Shown here piece by piece: positions 9,794 to 22,200 of a stretch of DNA of 64,000 bases (the stretch's first letter is position 1; the number at the start of each line of letters is the position of its first letter). The translations under genes and the position numbers were made by a program. The stretch is from Neoconidiobolus thromboides FSU 785 (lineage: Eukaryota; Entomophthoromycota; Entomophthoromycetes; Entomophthorales; Neoconidiobolaceae), in the NCBI GenBank assembly GCA_025603075.1, contig MU626285.1, positions 62,001 to 126,000 of the forward strand, in the 5' to 3' direction. The notes beneath the pieces are model-generated. The model ran no database searches and was not told where the DNA came from. It saw only the letters and a program-made list of their open reading frames with translations.

Positions 9794-11548
9794 TTATTTC
9801 TTAGGGACATAATTAATAATAGCGACTTTTCCCATAATAATATGAGCTGCCATATGACAATGCATAAACCAAGATCCTGGATTATCAGCCTTAAAACGAA
9901 TAGCATACCAACCACAAGGGAGATCATCGGGATTTAATGGTTTTTCGCCCAAACTTTCTAGACCAGAGAACATATCTATACTATCATTGATAGTCCCAAG
10001 CCTAGAATTGGTTTGATTTAAAGTTTGGCCAATTTCTGGGATATCGGTAATAAATTGAGTGTAAGTATCCCTTAATACTGGCATATTTTTAGTAGTCGCT
10101 AAGTAATTATCAATTTTTGGCCCATCCACTTTTGGATCATAAAATCCATCCCCATGACCAACAACGTAGAACGAATGTCCATGTAGATGCCATGGATGTA
10201 CTTCACAATGTTTACCAGTTGGCATCGTGTGTTGAACAATGATTTGAACATCATCGCCTTCATTGATTTCATAAATACCTTGGCTTGGTTTATAGTTTCC
10301 TGATTCCATATCGTTTACTAAAACGCTGCTCCTTGGTTTGGCTTCAATATCATTTATGAACCATCTAGAAAGACCTCCTGGTTTTCTTAAGGTAACAATC
10401 AAATTGATTTCTTTATTAACTTTTTTTGGTACAGGATAATAATGCTTGGATAAGCCTTTATTATACCATTGTGATGTGAATAGTTTTGATTCTACCCAAT
10501 GCGAATATTCATATTGTAACCCAGGCACTTGTTTTTCTTTACGTATCAATGAAGAGGTGCTTTTAGCACCATTATAATGAAGAATAGCAACTCCGTTTTT
10601 TGCTACTGGTACGCGTGCTTCTGGTCGATGTTCATCACTTACTTGGGTGTACATGTAGTAGTTATCTACTTTTTGATTTGTTTTTAGTAATACGGAATAG
10701 CGTTGACCACTGCTCAATTCTACTCTATCTACATCAATAGGGTCAACTAAGGTACCATCTGCTTCAATAATAGTTAGGTTATGGTTTTCAATATTGAAAG
10801 TGAATACAGAATAGCCATTTGCACCAATCAATCTAAGCCTATAAATTTTATTTTTGTTTACATTATTAACACTAAAGCCATGATTGAAAGTACGTGATTT
10901 TTTATCCTCCTCCAGATCATCTTGTTTATTTTCATTTGTATTCCACTTCTGATAAGTTTTACCATTAGTTAGTATACTTTGAGATTGGTTGCTAAACCTA
11001 AACGGAGCTGTAGTTAATCCATGTATTAGTTCCTCTGTTGATTTATGCCATCTTTCAGATAGTAAAATAGTTATTTCTTCATCATAACGATATTTCTCAT
11101 TAAATTTAACTATATCTTTCCAAATTTCTTTTTTATCTTTAATAATTAAAGGTCCATAAACATGTTCTGAATCCATATCAGTATGTGCATGATAAAAATA
11201 AGTACCACTCTGATCATATACATTAAACTTATAGGTATACTGTTGTCCAGGACGAATTGCGTCTTGAGTTACCATTGGTACGCCATCCGATTTACACGAC
11301 CCTTTTTGAGTAATCCCGTGCCAATGGATAGTTACATTCTTATGTAGCTTGTTGTTTACTTTAATTTCAATTGAATCTCCTGCTACAGCATCGATCTGTG
11401 GACCGGGAAAGCCGCCATTGATCAAGATACCTTCTGTTAAAAAATTATCAGGAGCAAAGTTTGCTTCAGTGAGTGTCCATGACTGACTTATCTTTTTGGA
11501 CAGTGTTAAATGGGCTAGACAACCAAATAATAATAGTTTCATTGTCAA
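9794..11548 (-). CDS. Secreted laccase-like multicopper oxidase
   Basis: A 584-residue intronless ORF. A signal peptide spans residues 1-17 (MTMKLLLFGCLAHLTLS), and a second Met at position 3 is an equally good start. Three cupredoxin domains are present with all four copper-binding blocks: HWHG at 75-78, HAH at 120-122, HPWHLHGH at 451-458 and HCHMAAH at 563-569, with the type-1 Cys at 564. These His/Cys residues form the T1 site and the trinuclear cluster, which couples one-electron substrate oxidation to reduction of O2 to water. No C-terminal membrane anchor is visible, so it is not a plasma-membrane Fet3-type ferroxidase; a secreted phenol, pigment or ascorbate-type oxidase is more likely. 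Length matches the family (about 550-620). One oddity: ten residues after the T1 Cys, where Met, Leu or Phe is usual, simple counting gives Lys574. Confidence 0.88.
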   Translation of the reverse strand: MTMKLLLFGCLAHLTLSKKISQSWTLTEANFAPDNFLTEGILINGGFPGPQIDAVAGDSIEIKVNNKLHKNVTIHWHGITQKGSCKSDGVPMVTQDAIRPGQQYTYKFNVYDQSGTYFYHAHTDMDSEHVYGPLIIKDKKEIWKDIVKFNEKYRYDEEITILLSERWHKSTEELIHGLTTAPFRFSNQSQSILTNGKTYQKWNTNENKQDDLEEDKKSRTFNHGFSVNNVNKNKIYRLRLIGANGYSVFTFNIENHNLTIIEADGTLVDPIDVDRVELSSGQRYSVLLKTNQKVDNYYMYTQVSDEHRPEARVPVAKNGVAILHYNGAKSTSSLIRKEKQVPGLQYEYSHWVESKLFTSQWYNKGLSKHYYPVPKKVNKEINLIVTLRKPGGLSRWFINDIEAKPRSSVLVNDMESGNYKPSQGIYEINEGDDVQIIVQHTMPTGKHCEVHPWHLHGHSFYVVGHGDGFYDPKVDGPKIDNYLATTKNMPVLRDTYTQFITDIPEIGQTLNQTNSRLGTINDSIDMFSGLESLGEKPLNPDDLPCGWYAIRFKADNPGSWFMHCHMAAHIIMGKVAIINYVPKK

Positions 11549-12574
11549 TTCTTTTTTTAATGGTTTTGCTATTTTTATTATTATTATATACTACTTCTAT
11601 TCCATTATTTTAATAAAATATATTAAATAAACATAAAATAATACATGCTAATTTATGCGAAATAGCGCATCTTATTATTATACAGGTTAGTATATAAACA
11701 AGTACATTAATTAATTAAAAAACTTCATTTACAAATATTAATATTTAAACCATTTGAATTACTATTTATAGGGAATAAAGCTTTAGCCTTAACTATTAGA
11801 ATTATACTTACTAATAATAAATATAAGTTTGGATAATTAAAAAACGCTATCAAATTTACTTTTATAATAATACAGTTGCTTTTTTAATCTTATTTATTAA
11901 TTAAACAATGTTTATGGTTATATGCGCTTTTTTAGTATTTACACTCGAGCTTTTTTATGCCTTTTAGTTGCTTTGTGGCTTTATGCCGACAGTATTATCA
12001 AATATAGTATTTAATAAGAATAAAATATGGGATAAATTATAAGTTTAATACGTTGATCAATTCAATATGAAAATTTACACGAACAACGATTTTAAAGGGC
12101 TGTCTAAAACCTTTATTGAGATTATATTAATCTAATGCTGTCAAGAATCTTCATCAAAGCAAAGGTTGGTGTTTTTTATTTCCAAATTAGGTGCATTTAA
12201 TACATTTTAAGCTCAGCTCATCTGATAATAGTAGTATAAAAATCTGGACTCTATTAATGAAGCGTAAAAAAAAGAATTTTCCGATTCATATTGTAAAAAA
12301 AACAATTTAAGCTAAAGTATTTTACTTATTAAAACAACAAATTTGGGAAATACGACTAGCTAAATTTAAAACTACACTATTTTTTTATTCCTTTTGATAT
12401 GAATATTAGCTTATTTTATGAATATTTCTATTATACCGAATCCTAATTTGGTTTGAAAAGTTGGAATAATGATATGAGTTATTTTTTTAATCTATTTTAA
12501 TAAATGCTAGCGGAATTAAAGTAGATATTGTTATTTGCAAATTTACATGAGGTTTAATATTGAATCATATTTAT

Positions 12575-12683
12575 ACATGGGGATGTGCTTTTTTGCTTAA
12601 AAATTTTACTACCAATTTTTCTGCTCAAATAGCGCTTAAAAAATGGAAAAAGTAATGAAACTAAAAAAAACATTCCTAGATAT
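12575..12683 (-). repeat. ~105-bp foldback MITE, copy 4
   Basis: Starts ACATGGGGATGTGC and continues with the reverse-orientation consensus (TTTCTGCTCAAATAGCGC, GGAAAAAGTAATGAAAC), ending near ACATTCCTAGATAT. The left end is well kept and the right end has decayed. Confidence 0.8.
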
Positions 12684-13090
12684 CATTTCAAAAATTCTAA
12701 ATAAAAAATATCTAGCTTTATAATATGTATTTATTACCTTTATAGTGTATACTAACTTGAACTAAAGTTGTAATATTTTTAAACATAGTTAATAAAATAT
12801 TTTAAAAGTGAAAATTTAGGTGTAAGGTGAAATACAAAAGCATAATATTTTTATCAACAGAGCGAGTATATAACTTCAATAATATTTTTTACAATCAATT
12901 TAAAACAATTATGGTATTTTATTGATAATTTATATATTATATTTTTTTTATAAATATTCATTTGGCTTAGTTAATGTTAATTTTTAAAATAAAATTAATT
13001 ACTTATTTCATAAAAATAGATATATTTATCATATTTATTCGATATTTGCTATACTAAAATTTAAAAACATATAATATTTAGTAGTCAAAG

Positions 13091-13196
13091 ATATGGGGAT
13101 GTATTTTTTCGTTTAAGAATTTTACTAGCAAATTTTCCACTCAAATAGCACTCAAAAAATGGAAAAGTAATAGAATCAAAAAAAACATCCCCATAT
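13091..13196 (-). repeat. ~105-bp foldback MITE, copy 5
   Basis: A nearly perfect terminal pair: ATATGGGGATGT at the left and ACATCCCCATAT at the right, with the internal TTTTCCACTCAAATAGC block. This is one of the best preserved copies and a good reference for the ends. Confidence 0.9.
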
Positions 13197-13582
13197 AAAT
13201 TATTACAGTAGTTAAGTTAAAGTTATATTTAAAACTATGAATTTTGGGCAAACTCTTTTGTTGAGTTTTATTTATTATAATAAATTTAATACAGTATAAA
13301 GCCTCACAATTTATTTCAAAAGCTGTAGCTTTATTGTTAATTACTATACTTTAAAAGTTAATAAAATAATATTAATAACAATAAAAAGCAATATACTAAA
13401 AACGTCAATAATGTCCAAATTAGGCAAATTATGAGCTCAGAACTCGATCATATGATCTATTTTTAGATCCGATGATCTCATGTAAAGACTAAGCACCCAG
13501 GATCCCATAAGTAATGTCCCAAAAGACTTTAAAAAGAAGCTTTGAATGAAAAGGGAGAAACGGATTGTAACTTTTAAAAAAA

Positions 13583-14010
13583 ATGGATAACGAACAACAA
13601 CCAAAAGATGAAAAGAAAATCATTGAAGGCCAAGGCAGTGAAGAAGCCTCCAAAGAACATATCAATTTAAAAGTGGTTGGAAGTGTAAATATTTTTATTG
13701 AATTAAGATGTGAATTTTGAATGCTGATGATAATTTTTAGGATCAAAATGAAGTTCAGTTTAAAATTAAACGCAATACACCACTAAAGAAATTGATGGAC
13801 GCTTATTGTACCCGTGCTGGTAAAGATTCTACAACAGTTCGTTTCTTATATGATGGTGTGCGTATCCAAGGTACAAGTACACCAGTTGATGTAAGTTTTA
13901 AACCACTTTTTGATTGAGAATAATAAATATAACAACTTTAATATTAGCTTGAAATGGAGGATGGAGATACCATTGATGTTATGGTTGAGCAAATTGGTGG
14001 AAGTTTCTAA
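13583..14010 (+). CDS. SMT3: SUMO (ubiquitin-like modifier)
   Basis: Three exons: 13583-13684, 13741-13890 and 13948-14010, with GT-AG introns of 56 and 57 bases. The protein is about 104 residues. It has a charged flexible N-terminus (MDNEQQPKDEKKIIEGQG), then the SUMO beta-grasp fold: HINLKVVGSDQNEVQFKIKR, the TPLKKLMDAYC helix, VRFLYDGVRIQG and LEMEDGDTIDVMVEQIGG. The chain ends GGSF, so a Ulp-type protease must remove the last two residues to expose the di-Gly used by the E1 (Aos1-Uba2) and E2 (Ubc9). It acts mainly in the nucleus, modifying many proteins. Splitting of the fold by introns at VVGS/DQ and TPVD/LE keeps the frame exactly. Identification is secure. Confidence 0.95.
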
Positions 14011-16049
14011 TCTTGATTAAAAAGAGTATTGTTATTTGATTGTATAGCTTTTTCAAAGTTTAATAAACATAGCTGAGCTTAAATACAAAGTAAAAATGAA
14101 TTTATGTTGTAGCTTGAATAATTTCGAAATAAACATCGTATTATTGGATTGGGTTTCAAATCTTTGTAAATAAGTTGTAAGTTTTGGTTTTTATTTTTAT
14201 CCTATTTTCTGACATGGACATTTTATGTGCAGCAGAACTTTCAAATATAATTTTTAAACTTGTTTTATTTTACCTTTCTTACTATGTGGGTTAATTTCAT
14301 AATGTTGGCTATCGTATTGGATTGATTTGTGAATCTGTGATTAATAAATTGTAAATAGTAAGTTCTATTATTTGGTATAGGTATATCAATATGTTACACA
14401 CAACCTTTTAACATATTGTGTTACGAAATATAACTGTTATACTTTATATATGGTTTGATTCAGTTTTATATTATTAAATTATCATATTTAAAGACGGAGC
14501 TAATTTATGAAGTAATTATAATAAAATTCGAATTTTATTTCAAATTTTGTTTTTGCATTATATCTATTGAAAAAACATGGATTTCCTCAAAAGGATAAAA
14601 CAAATTAAACAGAAACTTTTGATTATTAAAGCAGATTTTAAACTAAAAGTGTAAAAAAAATATGAGCGTTTTAGAAACTCCTTAAATATTTTTAAACAGT
14701 TTTTAAAAAGAGCTGCTTCTTTTTGATAAAAAATATATTAGAAAATGATGTATTTCAATTTGAATTAAGGTTCGAAATTAAGCTATTTAAAATAATTGGT
14801 TTAAAACATTTTTAGTTTACTTTTAATTAAAGTCAATTGGAAATAGCATCTTTTAACTTGCTCTTTTGATTTATAATTTTTTCATGTTATGAGCTTTTAT
14901 ACTGTCTATTTTGTTATCAAAACATCCTACTTTTTCACTTTAGGTGTTACGCTTACCTCATGAAATAACTCATAGCATTTGATCATTTAATATAATAATA
15001 GAACTGTAAATTAATACATATAATTGATACTACCACTAGTCAGTTTAAACTTTACAATGATATTTTATTACTAATATTAAAAAGAATACTGTGGCTTATT
15101 TAATTCAGAAGTATAAAAATTATATAAAGTATATAAAATCAGTAAATTTACGATTCAACAGTCAATTCATCATCACCTAATTCAAATATAGCAATTACAA
15201 AAAATAATATAGTAATTCATTATTACCGATTTTAAAATATTAACAAAGATAACTATTATATATTTCTATCAAACAAACATTTATTTTTAAATGTTAATTA
15301 TTGTTATTTTTATTATTTAAAATTTTAAATCTAATAAATTTAAATAGAAAGTTATTAATAAACTGACTTATGATCTAATTTAATTTAAATAAATTCATCT
15401 GTGATTTATTCTAATTCCAAAGTAAATCAATTGTTATCAATACATCCTATACAGCCACAGTTTTATCAACAGAGATGTATTAAATACTTTCACAAAGCTT
15501 ACTTTATCATATAGTATCTTTAAGAGCAAGGATGTCAAATAAAACTATTCTTCTCTTTTTATGGTTTTAATTAAAGTTGTGATTTCTATTTTACCAATCA
15601 ATAGTAGAATTAAATCAAGTTAATCTACAAGTTTGACTTTAATTGGCTATTTTATGTCATAACTCAAATGAGGCCAAAAATTCAAAGCCAACTAAAAGGT
15701 TTTACTGGAAAAGTTGGAGATAAGAAACAATAATAAAATTGAAAGTTTCTTATTTTATTTTGACAATCGAACAGGCTCAATTGAATACAAAAATAATAGC
15801 CATCATACAAACACAAGCAAGATTTAAGAGGAAAAGATATATATACTTATAATTAGCTATTACTTACAAAAAATAAATCAAGCTTTTTAATTGGAATTTA
15901 TAGTCACTTAAGATATCTTTAAATTCCCTCAAAAAGGCTATCAAATCTTAATTTCAAAATTTTATGTTGATTGCCCTTCACTCTTATAATTATATCAGGT
16001 AATTTAACAAACAAACAAACGATTTTTGATTAATTATTAAAAATATAGG
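14011..16049. other. Gene-free AT-rich stretch
   Basis: Two kilobases between SUMO and IRE1 with no ORF, RNA gene or MITE that I can support. Confidence 0.5.
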
Positions 16050-18965
16050 ATGATCCTGATATTTTGGCTATTTTTATTTGCTTTTTTAGCCACTGATTTT
16101 ACCTGGAAATGTCTTGCTGCTTATGCTCAAAACGTGAACAACGAGATAACTGAATTAATAGCTATTGATTCAAAATTGGATGATGATGATCCTGAGCATG
16201 CTATAGAATTTTTAAACACTCATCGAAAACCAATTAGTCCAAGTTTAAATAATTTATCTCGTAGAGATTATGTACCGGATACGGAGCATTTAAAATTTTC
16301 TAATAGTGGTTTGTTATTAGTAGCTACTGTGGATGGTGCTTTACATGGAGTTGAAGCATCTACAGGTACAATACTTTGGTCTCAAAAAGACCTTGGTATA
16401 CCTTTAGTCACTAGTGATTTTATATTTAAAAATCGAACCCTTGGCGATGCTCCATCTGAAGAAGAACTAAGTTTAGATGAAGAAGGAAGTTTTGATACTT
16501 TTGAAGAATTAGGAGGAAAACCATTAACAGATGATATCTATTATTTACCTGAACCTGGGGGTGATGGTAACTTATATTATACTAGTAAAAATAACCAACT
16601 TCGTCCATTGACTTTATCAATTAAAAAACTAGTTGAAGAAATGCCTTTTAGTGAATATGGTAGACGATATACAGCTAGCAAAAAATCTTCTTTTGTGACT
16701 ATTAATCCCATGAATGGAGCTATTTTAAATCATCCTAATTCAACTCCTTTGACTGATTCAGTCCCAAGTACTTATTTTTCTTATGGTATTAATTCTAATT
16801 CCGGTGCCCTTGTTGTTGGTTTAACCGATTACGAAGTTGAAGTTATTGATAGTTTAACAAATAACCTTATTTGGACTGTTACATTTAGGGAATTTATATC
16901 GGATAAAAAAGCAGATATAATTAAAGGAGGACCTAATGATGTACAAAAAGTAAAATCCATCCTTAATGTAAATGCATTTGCCTCTCCAGTAATTTACGCC
17001 TTTGATGTATTGATTGAAGAGAATATAGCTACACCCAAAGTCAAACATAGTACACTAGTAGCAAGATCATTGAATTTTTCAGAACTTGAAATACCTTCTG
17101 GTATATCTATTAATAGTCAAAATGGATCTGCTTTTCTTGGTAGACATCGAGGTTCCTTTTATGTATTATCATCAAAAGCCTTTCCTTATATGAGTTTATC
17201 TAAATTTAGTGAACTAAAAGTTAGTAAGGATAATGACAAACAGATGGTTATGGCTTATCCACATCATCTTTATCAATATGATCATGATGCTATTCATATA
17301 ATTTTACCAATTGATCAAGAAGAAAATGAAACCAATAATAACAATAATAATGAAAATGAAGAATCAAAATATAATTGGCGAAGAGTATTATGGTTTTCAG
17401 TAGGTACAATATTAGCTATCTGTGGTTATAAAGAGTTAGAAAATAATCAACTCTTTAAAAAAGTGGATGAATCTCGTAAAAAGGCCAAATCAAAAAATAA
17501 TAAAAAGAATAAAGAAGACAAAGATCATTTTAAAGTATCAGGTCCAGTTAAAGCACAATATAAAGAAGATGGTAGTACGATTATAAATACAATTACTGTA
17601 TTTCCTGAAGTATTAGGTTATGGTTCTCATGGTACTATTGTTTACAAAGGTCAATTTCAAGGTAGAGATGTAGCAGTTAAAAGAATGTTAAAAGATTTAG
17701 TACAAATAGCTGAACATGAAGTGAATACTTTAGAAGATAGTGATAGTCATCCTAATGTAGTTAGATATTATTGTATGGAAAGATGCGAACAATTCATGTA
17801 TTTAGCTCTAGAATTATGCCCTACTTCATTATATGGATTAATTCAAGATCCATCAAAATTATCTTTTAAATGTGCAATTACACCACAAGATATGCTATAT
17901 CAAATAATGGTTGGTTTACATCATTTACATAGTTTAAAAATAGTCCATCGGGATATTAAGCCTCATAATATTTTAATTGCGTGTAATAAAGATCGATTTG
18001 GTCAAGATCGTCCACCGAGGGTATTAATATCTGATTTTGGTTTGTGTAAGAAATTAGAAGAAGATCAAAGTTCATTTCATAATACATTGGCTTCGGGTGC
18101 AGCTGCAGGTACAATGGGATGGAGAGCACCTGAGATATTAATGAATTCAACTATTGCAAAAGAATTAAGTGATCCAGCTTTATTAAACGAGCATTCCTCT
18201 TCCTCTAATTTAGATTCTAGTTCCAGTTCAATTACATTACCCCCACCCTTAGGAGAAGAAAGTAAAAAGTCGAAAGGCAGAATTACTAGGGCAGTAGATA
18301 TCTTTTCAGCAGGCTGTGTATTTTATTATGTATTAACAAATGGTCAACATCCATTTGGTGGTAAATATGCTAGAGAATCTAGAGTTATTGAAGGCAAATC
18401 GGAATTGATTGAATTATTAAATAATACTGATATCGAATTTAAAGCAGAAGCACATGACCTTATTACTCAAATGATTCATCCCGATCCAGCACATCGACCT
18501 GATTCAGGTTCAGTATTAATCCACCCCTACTTTTGGGGAGCTAATAAAAAATTAGCATTTTTACAAGATATTTCTGACCAATTAGAAGCAGAAGCAAAAA
18601 CAGGATATCGTGGGGAAAGATTAGAAGATATTGAGATTGGAGCAGAATTAGTTATTGGAGAAGATTGGCAAAAAAGAATGGACAATAGAGTATTAAATGA
18701 TTTACATCGATATAGGGGATATGATGGTAGCAAACTTAAAGATTTATTGAGAGTTATTAGGAATAAAAAACACCATTATCAGGATTTACCTAATTTTGTT
18801 AAAAGAGCGTATGGACCATTACCAGAAGGATATTTAAATTATTTTTTAAACAGATATCCTAGATTATTACTACATGCTTATTATACTTTAGCTAAACATC
18901 CCACTTTATCAAAAGATCCAATCTTTAAAACTTATTTTCAATTAAACAATGGATTGAATAATTAA
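16050..18965 (+). CDS. IRE1: IRE1 unfolded-protein-response kinase/endoribonuclease
   Basis: A 971-residue single-exon gene for the ER stress sensor. Residues 1-24 are a signal peptide. The lumenal sensor follows, with repeat-like beta strands (LLLVATVDGALHGVEASTG). One membrane segment lies at about 443-465 (WFSVGTILAICGYK), followed by a Lys-rich cytosolic linker. The kinase starts at about 517 (VLGYGSHGTIVYKG), with ATP Lys in AVKRM, catalytic loop HRDIKPHN at 633-640 and DFG at 662-664. A Ser-rich insert (about 715-745) sits between the APE motif and kinase helix F, as in other fungal IRE1 proteins. The C-terminal KEN ribonuclease domain starts at about 830 and keeps the catalytic RNKKHH at 904-909, equivalent to the yeast Arg-Asn...His residues. 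By family knowledge, lumenal oligomerisation triggers trans-phosphorylation and splicing of a HAC1-type mRNA and/or RIDD. No HAC1 homologue is in this window. Confidence 0.96.
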   Translation: MILIFWLFLFAFLATDFTWKCLAAYAQNVNNEITELIAIDSKLDDDDPEHAIEFLNTHRKPISPSLNNLSRRDYVPDTEHLKFSNSGLLLVATVDGALHGVEASTGTILWSQKDLGIPLVTSDFIFKNRTLGDAPSEEELSLDEEGSFDTFEELGGKPLTDDIYYLPEPGGDGNLYYTSKNNQLRPLTLSIKKLVEEMPFSEYGRRYTASKKSSFVTINPMNGAILNHPNSTPLTDSVPSTYFSYGINSNSGALVVGLTDYEVEVIDSLTNNLIWTVTFREFISDKKADIIKGGPNDVQKVKSILNVNAFASPVIYAFDVLIEENIATPKVKHSTLVARSLNFSELEIPSGISINSQNGSAFLGRHRGSFYVLSSKAFPYMSLSKFSELKVSKDNDKQMVMAYPHHLYQYDHDAIHIILPIDQEENETNNNNNNENEESKYNWRRVLWFSVGTILAICGYKELENNQLFKKVDESRKKAKSKNNKKNKEDKDHFKVSGPVKAQYKEDGSTIINTITVFPEVLGYGSHGTIVYKGQFQGRDVAVKRMLKDLVQIAEHEVNTLEDSDSHPNVVRYYCMERCEQFMYLALELCPTSLYGLIQDPSKLSFKCAITPQDMLYQIMVGLHHLHSLKIVHRDIKPHNILIACNKDRFGQDRPPRVLISDFGLCKKLEEDQSSFHNTLASGAAAGTMGWRAPEILMNSTIAKELSDPALLNEHSSSSNLDSSSSSITLPPPLGEESKKSKGRITRAVDIFSAGCVFYYVLTNGQHPFGGKYARESRVIEGKSELIELLNNTDIEFKAEAHDLITQMIHPDPAHRPDSGSVLIHPYFWGANKKLAFLQDISDQLEAEAKTGYRGERLEDIEIGAELVIGEDWQKRMDNRVLNDLHRYRGYDGSKLKDLLRVIRNKKHHYQDLPNFVKRAYGPLPEGYLNYFLNRYPRLLLHAYYTLAKHPTLSKDPIFKTYFQLNNGLNN

Positions 18966-19291
18966 GTTAGTCTTTCTTTTAATGGCTTAATTTAAGTTAT
19001 AATGTTTGAATATGTTTAAAAAAATAGTTTAGTTGGATGTAAGTTCTGTTTGAAATGGATGTTGTTTGATATAATATTTATCTTGTTTTAATTCTAATTT
19101 TAATTTTTTATAAAAAAAAATACAGTATCTCATATAAAAACAGTATTTCTTTTTTACATTTTCAATTTTGTATTTCCTACTTTAATTTTTCTACCAATTT
19201 AAATTTATATTAAAATAGCATGATATATTTTATTAAAAATTCAATTTTATTTAAAAAAGAGAGTTCATAGCATTAAACACTAATAAAAAAA

Positions 19292-22200
19292 TTACAACAA
19301 ACCATCTTCTTCATCTTCATCAAAATTAATCTCCAAATTATTATTATCAATATTAATATTATTATCTGTTGTAGCACCCACAAAATCTTGATAATCATCC
19401 TCTTCTTCTTCATTCAATTCAATTTCTGCAGGTCCATCAATAAATTCATCATCTAATTCATAATCATAATCATATTGAGCTACTGGTTCATATTCATAAC
19501 CACGTCTATAACCACCACGATTACCAAATAATCGTTGTCTAAGACCATGGCTTCCTTGTCCATAAATTAATTCCACTATTAAAGCTGGTAAGAAACAGAG
19601 GTAAGGTGACAATACATAATAAATACGTTTCCTATTAATAAATACCATATAAGTATTAAACAGTAATAATATATAGTAACTTACCAATCCATTCCTCTAC
19701 GATTAGAACCTCGAATAATAAATCCATATAATAAAGCAATTAACCCAATCAAGGGTATTAATATAATAAAAAATATCCCCATACCTGATAATCCATGACC
19801 TAATTATTATATCATTAATTAGTTATATTCATTAACAGTATTTTGATTAAAATTCAATATTACCTGGACACCAAACTTCTTTAGGTAAACTTAAATCTTT
19901 ACCACCTTTACATTGAGACATAGCAATTTTACGATAACTATATAGAATTAATATATAATTCTTAAATATAAAATAATAATAAAATATACTTACCCAGAAG
20001 ATATATTATAAGAAGATATTCCATTTTCACATAAAGTTTTTGTTGCATCTTTACCGGAAATTAAAACACATCGTCCATTCTTATCTTTTTGGAAATTAAA
20101 ATCACTAAAATTAAAGTATAATTATTAATCTGCTGTTTTCAAAATAATATTTTTTATATAAAATATTTACCATTCATAATCTAAATCCGTACATTCACAT
20201 ACATTTTCTTCGGTAATAGGATCCATGAATTTACGTCCAATAAAACATTTTCGCTCTCTTTTACGGCGATAATAAGTTAACTAAAAAATAGATCATTAAA
20301 AATAATTTTAAAATTTAGGATTACTGAAATTACTTCATGCCCGAAAAAGCATTTAGTACCACGAACCGTAGATGGACTCCAAGTTTCAAAATCACTTTTA
20401 TTGCTATCATTATCTTCAATGCCTAATAACAGTTATTATCAATAAAATTATTGACAAAAAATTTCAAAACTTACACTTTCTATCCTGCAACCCAGAAAAA
20501 TCAACATGAGTAACCACAAACTGTTTCTTATTAGAATGGCCCAAAATCAAAAATTTTAGTGAAGTAGATTGTGGTTCAATACTCGTTTCCAATACCCTAA
20601 CTTTTTCAAAATCTTTTGGGAATTTTAAAGTTTGAAAGCTCAACCCCATATCTTTAGAATATAACAATTCATCAATAGCATCCCCATCTTTAACTAGCAT
20701 AATAACACCACCTGAATCACCAAACTCATGACGATGGGGGCCTTTGGCTATTTCACTCCAATGCTTACCTGCATTGTTCGTGAAAAAAGTATTCCCATTT
20801 GCATATTCTCCAAGTTCTTTCCCAAAATTACCAACACCTACCATCATACCTACAGCGGCTGGAATAGAAAAAATGTTTTCGGGATCCGATCTTTCAGTGA
20901 AACTATGTAAATGTAACCCACATTCTGGACCCTAAATAAAAAAAAAGAATTTTTATTTTATTTTGTACAAAGCAGTTAGAACTAATTTACTTACTTTGCA
21001 ATTAAAAACTTCCCCTTTACTATCTTTTCCTCTTACTGTTAATCTCTCCCAAGTAGCACCTAATCATTCATTTATCAATAATTTATTTAATTAATCCACA
21101 TAATAAAAATCCATTACCATTATTAAATGTAATCCTTGATTGAATTTTTTTAATTTTAGTCAATTTAACTTCTTCACTATTAAATACTTGATTCGCTAAA
21201 GCGACACCTTCAATACCAGCCATTTTTTCAAAATCAACAAAGCCATCGTCATCTCGATTTAAATTATCCAAACTTTTGGTAAATTGAGTACCATTACTAT
21301 CGGATATTAATAATGGACCATAGCCTTGACCAGGAGAAGTAATATGTAAAAATAAACTATGAGTGTTGGATTCTAATACAGTAAATCCATCCGAAGCTAT
21401 AGTAAGGTTTAATGGAAATCGACCATGTTCAAAATGCTCTACATCTTTAGAAACATTAAGGATCAAATTACCCTTAAAATCAGGATCACTTTCAGCAACT
21501 ACCATAAATTCATAAAAGAAAGAAAACCCAATGATATTCTCAAATAAGGTCTTTGAGGTTTCAAAATCATCATCCGAGTACTTAAGTAAAACTGGATTAC
21601 TAACAAACATACTTTGAGAACCTGATCTATCTTTATAAGTTTCGCATAAAATTCTTTCTTTGGGTACATTTGTTAAATGCTTGGTTTTAGCAAATTGACA
21701 ATTTCTTACATAATCTCCTAAACTTTTCCAAGTAGCTCCATTATCTTTCGTTAAATAAGCTTCAGCTCGACAACTATCTGAAGGGTTTTTATCACACCCT
21801 TTAGTTCCTGTAAAGATGGCCCAACTTGGTTCTTCTGGATGAAATGAAAAAAATGGAATACTAAAACCATTAGGTTCTGTAGGTGTTTTGAACGAATTAA
21901 TTGTTAATGTTTCATCATGAGTATAATAATGAGTATTAGATAAGGTAACAAAATAAGCTGTATTATCAATATAAGTATGATGCATAGCGGATATAATTTT
22001 ATCATGCTCTTTATCAATTAATTTATGAAAAGAATACCCTTCATTTTTAGAAATATGTACTTCACCATCATTTGTTCTAATAACAATAGTAAATGATTCT
22101 CTAAAATAAAAATTTTCTGCCATTTCACTATCAAATGTTGTTTGTTTCATATCAATTCCATTAAAATCTAAACATTCCTTTTCAATAGATTGACTTAAGT

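Larger units (their letters stand above)
11549..13582. other. Intergenic region with two MITEs
   Basis: Two kilobases between the oxidase promoter and SUMO. Two same-orientation foldback elements (12575-12683 and 13091-13196) are the only structures I can support. Confidence 0.55.

Noticed and set aside
16050-18965. HAC1/XBP1-type IRE1 target intron
   Set aside because: Searched the window for a bZIP partner near IRE1; none seen.
21055-21110. Premature stop in the third VPS10 domain
   Set aside because: A GT-AG intron ending GATTAG joins ITFNNG to GATWERL in frame.
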